Below are positions 9,741-21,628 of a DNA stretch of 64,000 nt, piece after piece. Position numbers and translations under genes: made by a program. How positions within the stretch are numbered: position 1 is the stretch's first letter; every line of letters begins with the position of its first letter. The stretch is from positions 10,707,511 to 10,771,510 of the forward strand of contig JACDOX010000009.1 of assembly GCA_014549065.1 (NCBI GenBank), written 5' to 3'. The stretch is from Cardinalis cardinalis. Lineage: Eukaryota > Chordata > Aves > Passeriformes > Cardinalidae. The notes beneath the pieces were generated by a model. It was not told the origin of the DNA. It did no database searches and saw nothing but the letters and a program-made list of their open reading frames with translations.

Positions 9741-12700
9741 ACCTGTTTCGGAACCTCTCTGAGGGCAGCAACAGCCCAGCTAGGGCCTGTAAGGATTCGC
9801 AGATTTACTCAGAAAGCAAAAATGAGGGACCAGAATACCAATGGCATGGAAATTAATGTCCTTGTGCCAGTGCCTACCATTCAGCAAGACACAGAACTAG
9901 GGAGCTGATCAAACTTTCACTGACAGGTTCCCAGTGTGTTTAATGAGAGATTTCTATGCACTACGAACTTCTGTCTTCACCAAGTCTTGAGGGGTCAGAT
10001 AAGCCTCAGAANTTAAGCTGGGAACCTCATTCCATGTTTAATTATAATGGCATTCATTTCTATTTATATTCACTTTGTTGATATATGGCACTAAAAGACT
10101 AGCTTTGAAAGATGTTGTAGGCAATGTAGATAAAATTTAGTATATTGCTAATAATTTTATATAATAAATCCATTAAAGTTTGAAAATAAAAAATATTTAC
10201 CAGCATTTTTGGTTTACTTTTGTACATGTATCCATTGTTCCTTTCCAAAATGTGCATCTAAAGAGTTTAATTTTCATAAGACACANGTGCTAGAAATTAT
10301 TGGAATCCTCTTTATTTTAGGAACCATGCAAAACCATGAAACCTGATTTTGTTTATAGAGAGGTTTCTTAAAGAATTCCTTAATTCACCTAGTGCACTNA
10401 ACATGGTTTCCTCAGCATAAATGGTACCTGCTCTCTATAAATTAGCTTCTCCACACCACCGTTAAAGATATTTAAGTGTTTTGAATTAGCATATTTCCAA
10501 AACTCATTGACCCTCCAACTTTTTGTTAACAAGAGTTCGAAAATTTAGATGAGCTTCCTGTGTATAAGTGAAATGTAACTTTATGTTATATAATGCCATA
10601 AGTACATATTTATACCATGTACTCAGTCATACAAAGGTATTCATAACTAAAATTTCATTTTGATGTGGTTTTGATGGTCTTAAATGAACTCTGATTGTAT
10701 TCTAAATAATTCATTCAATTGTCTTCATATTCGCACAAAAGAAACAACAACTTTTTTGTAACTTTGGAAAAATATGTTCTCAGATGCATAGCATCATACC
10801 TATTAGCCTTTAAATTGACATCCAGTAGTCAACCTTATAAATCTTTCCAAATGCCAGCTTCACAGTTGCACATGCCAAGTACTTGCCTTTAGTTCCCTGT
10901 GTCTAATCTATTGCTTTCCCTTTAAAACACTGATTTCAAGAGATTATTTTTCTCCCAGGGGAGGAATTCAGTCCCCGTATATTTGAGCCTCAAGTTACTA
11001 AATATGGATCAAAACACTGAAATACAGTGAGTAGTTACTTAATTGTGAGAAATCATTCCAGTATAACTCAAAATTTTTATCGGCCTTGCAATAAAATGTT
11101 ACATCTTGTGGTATGGGGCAGAGGTTTTGAATCACAATATTGCCTTAAAAATTGTTTTGAAGCACTTTCGGTTACCCATGGTCATATAAAAAATAAAAAT
11201 TGCTGCAAAAAACCATGATTCCAATTAAAAATACATTTTCTTATATTGTGCAGAATTTCCATATATTCACTTAGGCCTTTAGTGTTCTGCTGTGTATTAA
11301 AACAGGAACCAACTTCAGTTCCTGTTGAAATGGAAAAGGTCCCACAAGTGCATTTGCAATTTGGAATGATAACTCCATTGATCCTTGTAGCTTTAAAACT
11401 CAAAAGAAAAATTTGGAGGTCTTACAACCCAGGAAGAAATATTAACCCCTTCATTCAACATTTCATTTGTCCTAGGAAAGCAACAACCCTGACACGGGTG
11501 CAAGCCAACTCAGTACAGCTGAGCTGTGAAAGATCAATGTGAAAGATGTCAAACTGAAGGACTCTAACATAAATATTCTTTTTTCCACTGGAAAATATTT
11601 AGGAGATTGCAATCCACATGCCTACTTTTAGAAGCATTGCTGTATTATGTGCTGTTTTGAGAACAGGTAGAGGATGGGGATAGATGGGCTAGGGTTTGTG
11701 GCTAAGGGCTTCCTCAGCACAGAGCTCAGTGGCAGCCTTTGTGCATGGCACATTTGCATAAGCATCTTTGTTCTGGTTTCAATACAAAGCTCCATCCTCC
11801 TGTTCCAGAAGCAGGATGCTGCCCAAACTGTATATGCTCCTGTCCTCCCTTCCTTTAATCAAGCTCCTACCATAAGCAGATTAAAATATGCGAAGAGTTT
11901 GTCTGTTAACAGCTCACTCCCTCACAGCAAAGAAAATAACAGATGTCTAGAAGCCACAGCCAGAATTTCAAATATTAAATTTATTATACTATATACTTAG
12001 ATCTGTGTTTGGATATTTAAATGAATTCTGTTGCTAAGCGTGACTTTAAGTTGCTCATTTAATAAAACTATGATGAACTTGGAGCCCTACATTTTTATAT
12101 GATTCATTAAAGAATAAAGCACCTAACTTAAGAATCCTAACAGAAAAATTATTCTCAGTTTCCAATATGTTTTTTTTCCTTTTCATATATTGCAAAAGTC
12201 ATCTGCAGTTATAGTATATTAGTAGTTTTGAAATAAACAGGGTTCAGGCTTATAAAGCTGACTTCAATGGTGGCATTACTCTACATCACAGGTGCAAACT
12301 ATTGAAAAGTAGTCTGACTCCATGTGAAATCAGCTAAGGTAACAGCAAGCTATATATAAAGAAAGTATTTTTCAGAATATATGGTTTTAAGAAACAACTG
12401 TAGTTCACCAAATTTGTTAAAAAATTNATCTTATCAAAATTTGATTCATCTACCTTAGAACATTTTTTGCACTATAAGAAGAGTTTTGTGGAGAAAATGA
12501 AATTAAGTGAAAAAAAGAAACAACTTTCTTCACAGTAATTCTATACTTCATGTGTTTTCGTCAGAAAATGTCAGTATGGAGTAGACTACACTGCTCCCTC
12601 CCAGAAACGGCAAATTCACAAGCAGTCAGTTATAGGGATCCAAAGGAATCAAACCATTTCATCAGAAACAAGACCTTTCATAGATTATGCTGATATCACT

Positions 12701-12889
12701 TTACATTAATTATTGTAGTGATAATGATATACCATAGAATAGTATGTATAGTCCACTTGACCCATATACTTATTTACACAGTAAATACCTATACCTATTG
12801 ACACAGTTGGGGTGGGAAAAATTCTTGTGAAATACTCAAAATACCAGAGGCATTTGTGGGTCTACTATCACTCACATTACTGATATTCT
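9741..12889. other. AT-rich non-coding stretch right of the CpG island
   Basis: No clear repeat copy or coding exon is seen. Plus-strand frames at 11246-11542 and 11674-12000 (about 100 codons each) have no family resemblance. The first follows an acceptor-like 'cttatattgtgcag', but no convincing donor follows it. The stretch may be upstream intergenic DNA or the intron of a divergent transcript. Confidence 0.5.
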
Positions 12890-12909
12890 GTATGTGTATA
12901 TATATTCAC

Positions 12910-12956
<47 letters not shown>

Positions 12957-12958
12957 AA
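12890..12958. repeat. (TG)19 microsatellite flanked by TATA-type alternation
   Basis: A perfect TG run covers 12915-12952. It is preceded by alternating TATG/TATA/CATATA sequence and followed by TATAAAAG. The whole block is an alternating purine-pyrimidine tract, which can adopt Z-DNA under torsional stress. It is likely to be length-polymorphic. Confidence 0.95.
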
Positions 12959-13264
12959 AGCTAGGGTAGCTGAAAGAAAATAAGCCGCAGAGCATACATT
13001 TGTACTTGAGAAAATCAAGGACTGTTGAGAAACCAGAGGAAATTACATTAATCTGCTGAACAGTTTTTCTGGGCTTGTTATCCAGTATACCAGATACTCT
13101 AACAGAACCTTTAGCTATTCTTTCCTTAATGCAATTAAGATTTAAGACTGAAAGCATCTAAATTCAGACCTGTTGAATTAACACTGGCACACAAGATTAT
13201 TTGCTTGATCCAAGTGTGACAGATCAGTCAGTCTTACTTCTGCCCTGTGAGAATCCTAGGCTGA
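12959..13264. other. Non-coding spacer
   Basis: No gene or repeat is recognised between the TG microsatellite and the CR1 fragment that follows. Confidence 0.5.
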
Positions 13265-13985
13265 CACCTCCTGGAATACATTCTGGGTCATATGAAGGAC
13301 AGCAGGATGCGTGGGAACAATCTACATGAATTTACTGAGGGTAAATCTAGGCTGATCAATTTGACTGTCCTCTGTGATGAACTGACTGAATATATGGATG
13401 AGAGAAAAATGGAAGTACCAGTGGATGGTACTTATCTTGGCTTTTACAAGGCTTTCTATGCTTATTCTCACAACAGTCTCCCGTCCAAGCTGGGACATAA
13501 CAGACTGGATTGGTGGAAACTAGATACATGTGCAACTGGTTGGATGGCTGGGCTAAGAGGATATTGGTTAATGGGCTGTACTCTATCTAAATGCCAATAG
13601 AAAGTGTAATTACCCAGGAATGTATCTTTATATCTTTAAGGAGAAAGGATATATCCTTACATCTTTATCAGTGACCTGAAGGACACACAGGAGTACTCGT
13701 TCCTAAAGTCTGCAGGTGAGAGGACTAATTAACCCCTGCCAAGGGAGGAGTGCCATCCAGAGGGACTGAGACATGCTGGAGGAAAGGTCTAACANGAACC
13801 TTGTGAAATGCAAAGCACTGCACTAGGGAAATATAAACCCTCAGTGATGGGGCCTGGCTGGAGACCAACGCCGTTGAAAAAGCTCTGAGAGTTTTGTCAA
13901 TCAGCAAGCTGAGCATGAGCATTGAGTCCTGGCAGAGAAGAAAGCCAGTGCCATCCTGGGCAGTAACTAGGGGTGTTATTAGCCC
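13265..13985 (+). mobile_element. CR1 LINE fragment: degenerate reverse transcriptase part of ORF2
   Basis: The plus-strand frame from 13292 matches the CR1 reverse transcriptase block: 'HEFTEGKSRLINL' (family GFTKGKSCLTNL), 'GTYLGFYKAF' (family VVYLDFSKAF), then 'SHNSLPSKLGHNRLDWW' and 'GWMAGLRG'. The catalytic aspartate of the first motif (YLDF) is replaced by glycine (YLGF), and the frame stops near 13600. Further on 'ATCTTTATCAGTGACCTGAA' aligns with the NIFINDLDE region out of frame. 'GAAAGCCAGTGCCATCCTGG' (13941-13960) aligns with the AKKANGILG region. The element is clearly dead. Nothing of its 5' part or 3' tail is visible here. Confidence 0.85.
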
Positions 13986-14184
13986 CCTCCAACCAGTATT
14001 TTATAGATCACATCTTGAATAATGTATAATGGGATAATTCTGGCTGAAAAGACTCTCAGGACATCTTTAGTTAGGATGAAATCAGATCGGGTTAAGGGGC
14101 TGAATTCAAAAGATGGAGACATCATAATTTCTGTGGGCAATGTGATTAGTGCTGGAGCATNGTCATGGTGAAGTTTTTCCATAT

Positions 14185-14360
14185 ATCAAACCTGAACCTC
14201 TCATTTCCACTTATGCTTATAGCCCCATGTCTTCCCACCATGCCTTACTATGAAGAGCACATCCCTGCCTTCTTGTTAGATGCCTCATTCATTTAGTTCC
14301 ATGGGCTACTGTTAGGTGTCCCCAAATCCTTCCTTTNCAGGCTGGACAACCCTAGTGGTT
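14185..14360 (-). mobile_element. CR1 LINE fragment, diverged, antisense on +
   Basis: The plus strand reads like the reverse complement of a CR1 3' region: 'cctctcatttccacttatgc', '..gccccatgtcttcccacc..', 'tatgaagagcac', and 'ccttcctttncaggctggacaa', which corresponds to the 'LFSLEKR' part. Divergence is high, and the ends are blurred. It lies only 200 bases from the plus-oriented CR1 remnant and is inverted relative to it. Confidence 0.6.
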
Positions 14361-17300
14361 ATATTGATTGACATATAGGTGTAGCAGTACTCAAGTTACT
14401 AATGGGTTTGTCTGAGCTCTGGTTTCATAATATTATCTCTAGTGCATTAAAGGAAGAAATGACAAGTACAAAAGAAGTAGAACAAAGGCAGTATAGTAGA
14501 GTACCTTTCAGTGAATTTAAACCTTTTCTNCCCTCACAATTTACTCTCATTTTTACCTTCCATGTACAGTTTTTTTCCCCCCTCTGTTGTTCCTACTTCA
14601 AAGAGGAACNTTGTCCAAATCTTAGGTCACTGGGAGTATTTTCAGAGGTGTAACGGGGCAATGGGTTGACAAGCTTCTAAATCTACATGAAAGATTCTGT
14701 TTGTTTAAACTGGATGCAAGAATGAGCCCTTAGCCATACTAAATGACAGATGTTTGCTCAGTCTGACAAGATATTATTTATTTAAAGATTACTTAAAATG
14801 CAGATATCTAATACCTCACTCATTCTGAAATGCTAAAATGTAAAGACTACTGAGCTCTATANAAATATTATAGTACCTAACCAGGGCAGGAGGTAAGGGG
14901 CAAAATGTGCTTACTGTCTGCTTCTGGATGTAGCATTAGAGGAGTAATATGCATATTTTTTCACTACATTTCATTCTATATATATGCAGTATATAAAAAA
15001 GAAGCATATGGCTAGCAGACATCAAAAAAGATATATTTATTTATATATCGCAAATATGCATTTAATTTTAAATTATGGTTTTAAGATTAATTACCATATG
15101 TATGTTTACTGAACNGTCTTAACTGTGTGAAAAGATAGAACATGTCCTTAAACATTTGTTGAATTTTAACACATATGGTAGAATCCCTATTTAACATTCA
15201 ATGACCAATGTAATTGTTACAGGAAGGCTTTTTGTTATAGTTTAAACTTAGTTCAAGAACAATTGAGGCNTAATATATTCCCTGTAATTGTTAAAAGAAC
15301 TGATGGACAGAATTATTAAACTTAGATGCTTTTAGTTCATTCACAGTAATNATCTAGTGCAGAGGTCATTCCTGTCAGTAAAATACAAAATGAAAGATAT
15401 TGAGGGACTCCTGAGTGTAGAGGCTTTCTTCCTCTGTTTTATAAATTTCCTCTAGATTTTGCTTTACTCACGTTGGTTATGTTAAATATCATGCCTGCAC
15501 ATGTGCTTCGCACAGGTGGATTAATGAAAGGCCAACAGTGGGATGTCGTGTCTTAAAAAATAAATATGTAGGAGAAATTTATAGTAATCATCTCCCTGCA
15601 TCATTTCTGATGAGAAAGACAGAAGTTAGCATAGCTACTGTTACCTAGATTCATGAATTGACAGAGGGAACATAGAATGTATATCTGCCACAGAGGCAAT
15701 ATAGAACTTTTGTGGATTAGAATTAAATAAGTATCTGTACAGACATAGCTGACTAAAGAACAAATGAATCAATAAGGAAGAGAAAAATGGGTTTAATTCA
15801 ATCTAGAAACTTCCATNAAAATAAAAAGCATTTCATGTAAACCAGAAAAGAAAATGGCAACATTTTCCTGGTTGATGCAGCATAAAGAAAGAGCAGAAAG
15901 GAAAANGAACATATAGCAAACTAATGTTATTACAATTTTCCTCAGCTTGAAAAAGCAGCCTATAAAAATTCAGCATCAGAAAAAGAACAAGAATTATAAT
16001 AAATTATTTTAAAGTAGGGTTGAAATTAAAAAGTACACATATGCCTGTCATTCACAATATTGGAGTATAACTTGTCATAAAACCAGCAAGTGAACTAAAA
16101 GAATACAAAATTTGCATTTCTAACTAGTTAGACNTAGCTAATTACCTCTACTTCATTTGCATTTTCATTAAATGTGTTTAGAAGAAAATTTTTTTTGGAA
16201 AAACAACAGATAGGAAATATACTATGGAGATATAGTAAGCTAGAGTTATATATCAAACTATATTAGCATGAGTGTACCTAACTGGTGAGAACAATTAACA
16301 ACAGAATCAGCATCAAGACTTAGGGTTTGGGTAATATTATTCTACATATTCAAGAGGTATTATGGCTGAAAATGAACAGAACTTAAAAGCTGAAATAAAT
16401 TAGAAATAGTTAAGAAGAATTATCTCTAAAAGGAAATTGAAAAAAAAATAGTAGGAGATGATAGAACTAATTACATTTAATTACATTAAAAGAAAGGTTT
16501 CCCAGAGGACTGATGGAATGAATTTGGAAAAGCATCTCCAAAAATGGCTTTNACCAGTGAGATTTAAGTAAGGAAANCAGAAAAGGTGGGCTGAACAATG
16601 AAAAAAATTAAGAGTACTTTTTCTTCAAGTTAGTAACGAGGAAGCCACCAGCAGCTTCAAAAATAAACTTTTGTTGGATTCAAGGNAATCAGAAAAGAAG
16701 AGAAAACCATAGCGGTGAGTAGGGCTACTTAGCACCTGCTCTACATATAGGCCTTAAATCTCAGATTCTTATATAGTTTCTGGTGGAATTTAGGATTTTC
16801 CTTTGTCTTCATCTGAGTTTTGTTTTGCTGAAATGTCAGGGAACTATTTAAGTCAGTTGAACAACATATTTTATAACAAAGTAATAAAGAATATTTTGTT
16901 ACATCTAAAATAAAGTCGATCCGTAAAGAATTTTACTTTTATGTACTTGAGGCTGCTGTCTTTGCCCACTGATATATTTTAAAGTATTTAAATGTAATAC
17001 ACAAATCAATGTTATAGATACTTCAAGTAACTTGGTTTTATATACACGTTTTGTTAAAAGGTAATAAAATTTCTATTCTCATTACTTTTTTCTACCATTA
17101 AAATGTTCATGTCTTTTAGTATTTTGAACATATATGTAACAAAAACCTCATTCCATTCACTTTTCTGAGAACAGATTCACATATGCCTTCCAGGGAAAAT
17201 TTTAGATGTTTATCAATGTGGTTTTGCCTCTGTATTTTGTTTTGCAAGATGTTAAAACCTAAGTTCTCTTCTAGTTGTACTGTCACAGATATCAACTTAG

Positions 17301-17811
17301 ATTATTCTAGATTTACACCATGTAAATAGGACAAAAACAAGGAACTGATTTTTGAGAGCAGCAGGATCCTGTGAGTAAAGCACTCAGTGGTGAGCTTAGG
17401 AAATTTTNCTGTCTGCTCTGGTTCTGCTATTGGCCCATTATTTGGTGTTGACATCCAAGATCTACATTTGTAAAATCAGCNCTGTGATTTAAGACTGCAT
17501 TTTTAAAATCTTCCTTTAACATAACAAACCTCATGTATTCAGTCAGAAAGAAAAAAAATCCCCATGTAACTAAATTTCTACTTTCAAAGATGTCCACAAA
17601 TTTCTTATTTTTGTTGATACTTAATAGATCAATGCCTAGGCCACCAGTGGACCATTTTCTTTCATATCCCCTTCAGGAGACTAAATATAATACACATTTC
17701 AATCATTCCCACTGTAAATACTCAATCNAAGTCTATACAAACCACAGGAAAATTGATTTTTCACTCAGAAATAATGCCAGAAGTCAAAGAGGTNATGTTT
17801 CAAAAACTTAG
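14361..17811. other. AT-rich non-coding stretch
   Basis: No gene, RNA or clear repeat copy is seen. AT-rich alternating sequence occurs at about 14960-15050. Some short words repeat locally, for example 'taattacattta / taattacattaaa' near 16470. The frames are short and random. Confidence 0.55.
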
Positions 17812-17925
17812 AAGAATCTCAGAATGGTTGAGGTTGGAAGGGGGCTCTGGAGGCCCCTCCTGGTTGTACCCTCCTGCCTCAGCCAGCATCACCAAGAGCA
17901 CATTGCCCAGGGTTGCCCAGTGGTT
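17812..17925 (-). mobile_element. CR1 LINE fragment, 3' end only, antisense on +
   Basis: It starts with the antisense CR1 3' terminus 'tctcagaatggttgaggttg' and 'gaagggggctctggaggcc', and continues through 'ccctcctgcctcagccagcat' and 'attgcccagggttgcccag'. It is truncated after about 110 bases. No coding part is present. Confidence 0.85.
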
Positions 17926-19879
17926 AAGTACATGACCTGAGTGACTTGGTTCAGATTTCTCTTCCTGAAGCCTCACAAATCTGCAAATCTTCCTTCACAG
18001 GAAGATAATTCATCATCCTAGCTGCCTGTGAATGNCAGCCAATACAGAAAAGGTGACCTGGACAAAACACAGAAATGGTACTGTACTGACACTCCTACTG
18101 AGGGCCAAGAACTTGATTCCACCTTCTGCTTCTTCTGGATTCCAGGATGCTTTTACACCTAGGGGGTCTGTAAANCCACGTGATGAACTGAATTTTGATA
18201 CAATAAAATTTCTTTAAATCGAAGGAAGTGACAGAGACAGATTCCACTAAGAACAGATTGAATGTTAAAATTCTGGCAGAGTGGAGGAGAGGACTTTGAA
18301 CCCCTTCAGAAAATGTTTTAAACAACTTCTTCTGTTTTTGATGTTGTCACTTTCTCATTCTCCTGACAAATTTTAAAAAAGAAATGGTGACACTTTTAAG
18401 ATGATGTGAATACCTGTTGNAGATGCCCTGAAATGTCTATTAGATCAATGACTATGCTTTAAATTTGCTTTTGATGCTAGTTCAACTTTTCCATAAATTA
18501 CCATGATGTCTCAACCATGAAGACTAGAGCCATTTTGGATATGTGAATATGTGCAACATCAGTTTCTAAGTTTTAAAGAATGAGAGACATATTGAATTTA
18601 GCATTAAACAGCAAGATGCAAGACCCACATACGTGGAACTTGACATTAAGTGTTTGCCTAGATAATCTAATCAGTCATTTATACTATTTTACAGCATGCC
18701 TTTTAACTACTTATATATGTTTTATTTCTCTAGACTGAAATTATCTGGAGCAAGGAGGTTGTCTAATGCGAATATTTCTACAGTGCCAGCACAATGGAGT
18801 AGCAAANTTGGTTTGATCTCTAACACAAAATGAGTCCATGAAACTGTGTATGTTCACCTGGCTTATATCAACTACAGCATTATAGCTGTGTGGCATAGGA
18901 AATGTTTGCTTGTGAAACCTAAATGAAACCAAAATCAGGAAACCNAACAATAAATACAACACATCCATTTGCTACTTCCTTAGTATAACTTCTTAGGCTA
19001 ATTTTTTTGCACTCAGATTTTGAGTATACCAACTAATTTAAAGCTTCTTCTGTTTTCTTTAATTGCTTTAACAGTTTTTATAATATTTTACTTTCAATAG
19101 CTTTGCAATGCTGAGTCTGTTTCAATGTATAACAAACACTTTGATTAGCCCTTATTTTCAAAACTGTCTTGAATGGAATTATTTCTGTCTGTCTGCTAAT
19201 ATGAATAAACATGTACAGCCCCTTTCAGAACAAAACCCAATCCTGATGCTGAAAATTGTGCTAATTTCTATCACTTATATATTCAAGCTTATTATCTGGA
19301 AGCTATCTCCTTGATATTGTGCATTTGCATATGCATGAATAGTCATCCACCTGCATACAGTTATTCTTGGTGCAGTGTTTTAGCACTTGTGAGTTGGAAT
19401 TTCAGACATTATGCACCACTTCTACTCTTTATTGATTGATCCCTGATTCTTCTGTAGGAGGCTCCACCTGAGATAGATACTGAGGGAAGTAGGACTGGTG
19501 GAGGGGAAAGGGAGAAATCATCTTGTTCAACAATTCCAAATAGTGCTGCAAACATCAGAATTGCTATCATGTATGGGGTTCTGGAGTAAGATATGCAGAG
19601 ACTTCTCCAGCTCCTCACTACCCTCACAAAATAGACACACATCTTGCAATTTTCAAAGTTCAANAATNTCCTGNTTTTTTGTATTTGGTTTGTTGGTTTT
19701 GGTTTTTAATTCTGTGATGGTCATCATAAGGTTAAAACTCAATTTATTTTTAGAGATTACTGTAAATTCAGGCCTTACCCAAATGGTACTCTGCTTTTAA
19801 AAACAACTTTCAGCTTTTAACAAAGGTGATGGAATATTTAATGCAAAGCTGATTTTACTGCTAGAAAANTAAGACATAT
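17926..19879. other. AT-rich non-coding stretch
   Basis: No gene or repeat is recognised. A plus-strand acceptor-like 'atcttccttcacag' ends at 18000, but no paired donor with an open frame is convincing. N bases cluster at 19664-19674. Confidence 0.5.
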
Positions 19880-20288
19880 TTCAGGCTGAGAAAGCTGGAA
19901 CTGTTCAGCCTGGATAAGAGAAGATTGCATGGATACCTCCTATCAACTTTCCAGAGTCCTCATGGAGCCTACAGGGAAGACACAGAGGGACTTCTAGTCA
20001 GGAACTGAACTGCTGTGATGGAACAAGGAGAAAGGGGTAAAAATTGAAAGAGAGGAAATTTAGGTTATATATTAGGAAGAAATTTGTTAATGTGGGCGAT
20101 GAGGCACTGGAATGGGCTGCCCAGAAAGGTATGGGTGTCCCAGCCCTGGCCATGTTCAAGGCCAGGCTGGATGGTGCTTTGAGCAACCTGGCCTAGTGAG
20201 AATTGTNCCTGCTTAAAGCAGAGGGCCTTGAAACTAGAAAATCTTTGAGGTCTCTTCCAATCCCTTGCCTTTCTATAATTTTATGATA
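19880..20288 (+). mobile_element. CR1 LINE fragment, 3' region, sense on +
   Basis: It contains the end of ORF2 and the 3' tail in sense orientation: 'ctgttcagcctggataagag', 'aggttatatattaggaagaa', 'gatgaggcactggaatgggc', 'tgcccagaaaggtatgggtg', 'ggatggtgctttgagcaacc', 'gaggtctcttccaatccc', then a decayed octamer tail 'ctataattttatgata'. The block corresponds to the ORF2 C-terminus (family HWNRLPREV, changed here). The copy is frame-disrupted and 5'-truncated. Confidence 0.92.
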
Positions 20289-21496
20289 CAACAGCATTTT
20301 AAATAATCCCCATTTGATTTTAGTAGAAAAGCTTAAAATANCTGGTGCTGTTACAAATGCATTCATGCTTCTTCATAATATTTCCCTAGGATGTGGAGAA
20401 ATCTCCAGGATGACAAATTCTTGTAAACTTCATGAAAGCCAGTGGCCAAGCAGATAAGAGACACTTAGTTTAGCAACTTGGCTGGGAAAAGGTTTCAGCA
20501 TAAGTGAAGCAGTTACCTATTCTGCTTGGTCTGTCAGCTGACTCACATGCACACAGTGGGAAGCAGGGACAATTTGGGTCACTTCCACAAAAGAATAAGG
20601 ATTGCAATTTACAAAGAGCCAGTGCAAGGTCTCTTTGAGACTGAAAGCACTGAGAGAGGTAATGCTTGGCATGAAGCACTTGAAAAGAGACANGAGAGAA
20701 GAATTTGAGAAGAATATAGCTTATGCTGTACACTCTGTCCATGTAAGGATCCAGTATGGTATTGTACAGTTACAGTACAGCCCCTTCCAGAGACTCAGAT
20801 CTTTGCAGGTTTTTCAAGATACCACTAAGGACTTGTGACAAAGTTGGCCATGCAATGACACATTTCCATTTTAAATAGAAATGTTTTCAGCAAAACAATT
20901 TTAGTATGCAGANACAGCCACTAAATGCTCAAAGTTACTTCTTAAATAACTGAGCTACTTCCTCAGCATGAGGGATCAGTCTATTCCCAGAATGGCCAAA
21001 TTTGCAAACTATATCACAAGCAAAAGCACACAAGAGCTGCTTCTCTCCTTTCTAAGGAAAAAGTGCCCTGAATTTAGGACAAAATGCTGAGCTTTAACTA
21101 GACTGAAAACCACAGCAAATGAAAATACCTCAATTACAGTTTTAAAATCCTGCGCTTCACATTATTTTAAATTTTTAATTAGATGTCACAACTTTAGTCA
21201 ATTAGAAGTTATTAAATTACATCATTCAGGATACACTGGGAGGAATTAGTCCATATTAGTGAATATTCATGAAAAGGTGGCGGGATTTTCTTTTTCCAAC
21301 ATTACAGGCTACAGATGGGATCTTAGATATATGAAAACTAAGAGATCTTTGTTAGTTACTATTATATAAATGTACTTTATTCTTGCTTTAAGAAAAAAAA
21401 AATGAAACCAATTAAATATATGCAAAGAGTAGAAAGACAACCTTAAATAAAGAGGTCAGAGAAAAACTGATGGATGCATACAGGTAAAATAATAGA
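20289..21496. other. AT-rich non-coding stretch
   Basis: No gene is seen. The frame at 20602-20838 (+) has no family resemblance. About 21165-21290 is rich in ATTA/TAATTA cores, and 21278-21289 contains a GGTGGCGGGA word. This is a possible conserved regulatory block, but conservation cannot be judged here. Confidence 0.5.
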
Positions 21497-21628
21497 TCAC
21501 AGAATGGCTTGGGTTGGAAGGGACCTTAAAGATCAAGTGTTTCCAACCCCCTGACATGGGTAGGGACATGTTCCACAAGACCAGGTTGCTCAAAGCCCCA
21601 TCCAGCCTGACCTTGGACACTTCCATAT
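21497..21628 (-). mobile_element. CR1 LINE fragment, 3' end only, antisense on +
   Basis: It is a near-canonical antisense CR1 3' end: 'cacagaatggcttgggttgg', 'aagggaccttaaagatca', 'ggttgctcaaagccccatcc', 'agcctgaccttggacacttcc'. It is truncated after about 130 bases. By eye it diverges less from the family consensus than the copies at 17.8 or 14.2 kb. Confidence 0.93.

Noticed and set aside
8658..9908. 416-codon plus-strand reading frame across the CpG island
   Set aside because: It is rich in P, R, A and G with TH repeats from the microsatellite, overlaps long frames in the other phases and on the other strand, and resembles no family. It is an effect of GC-rich sequence lacking stops.
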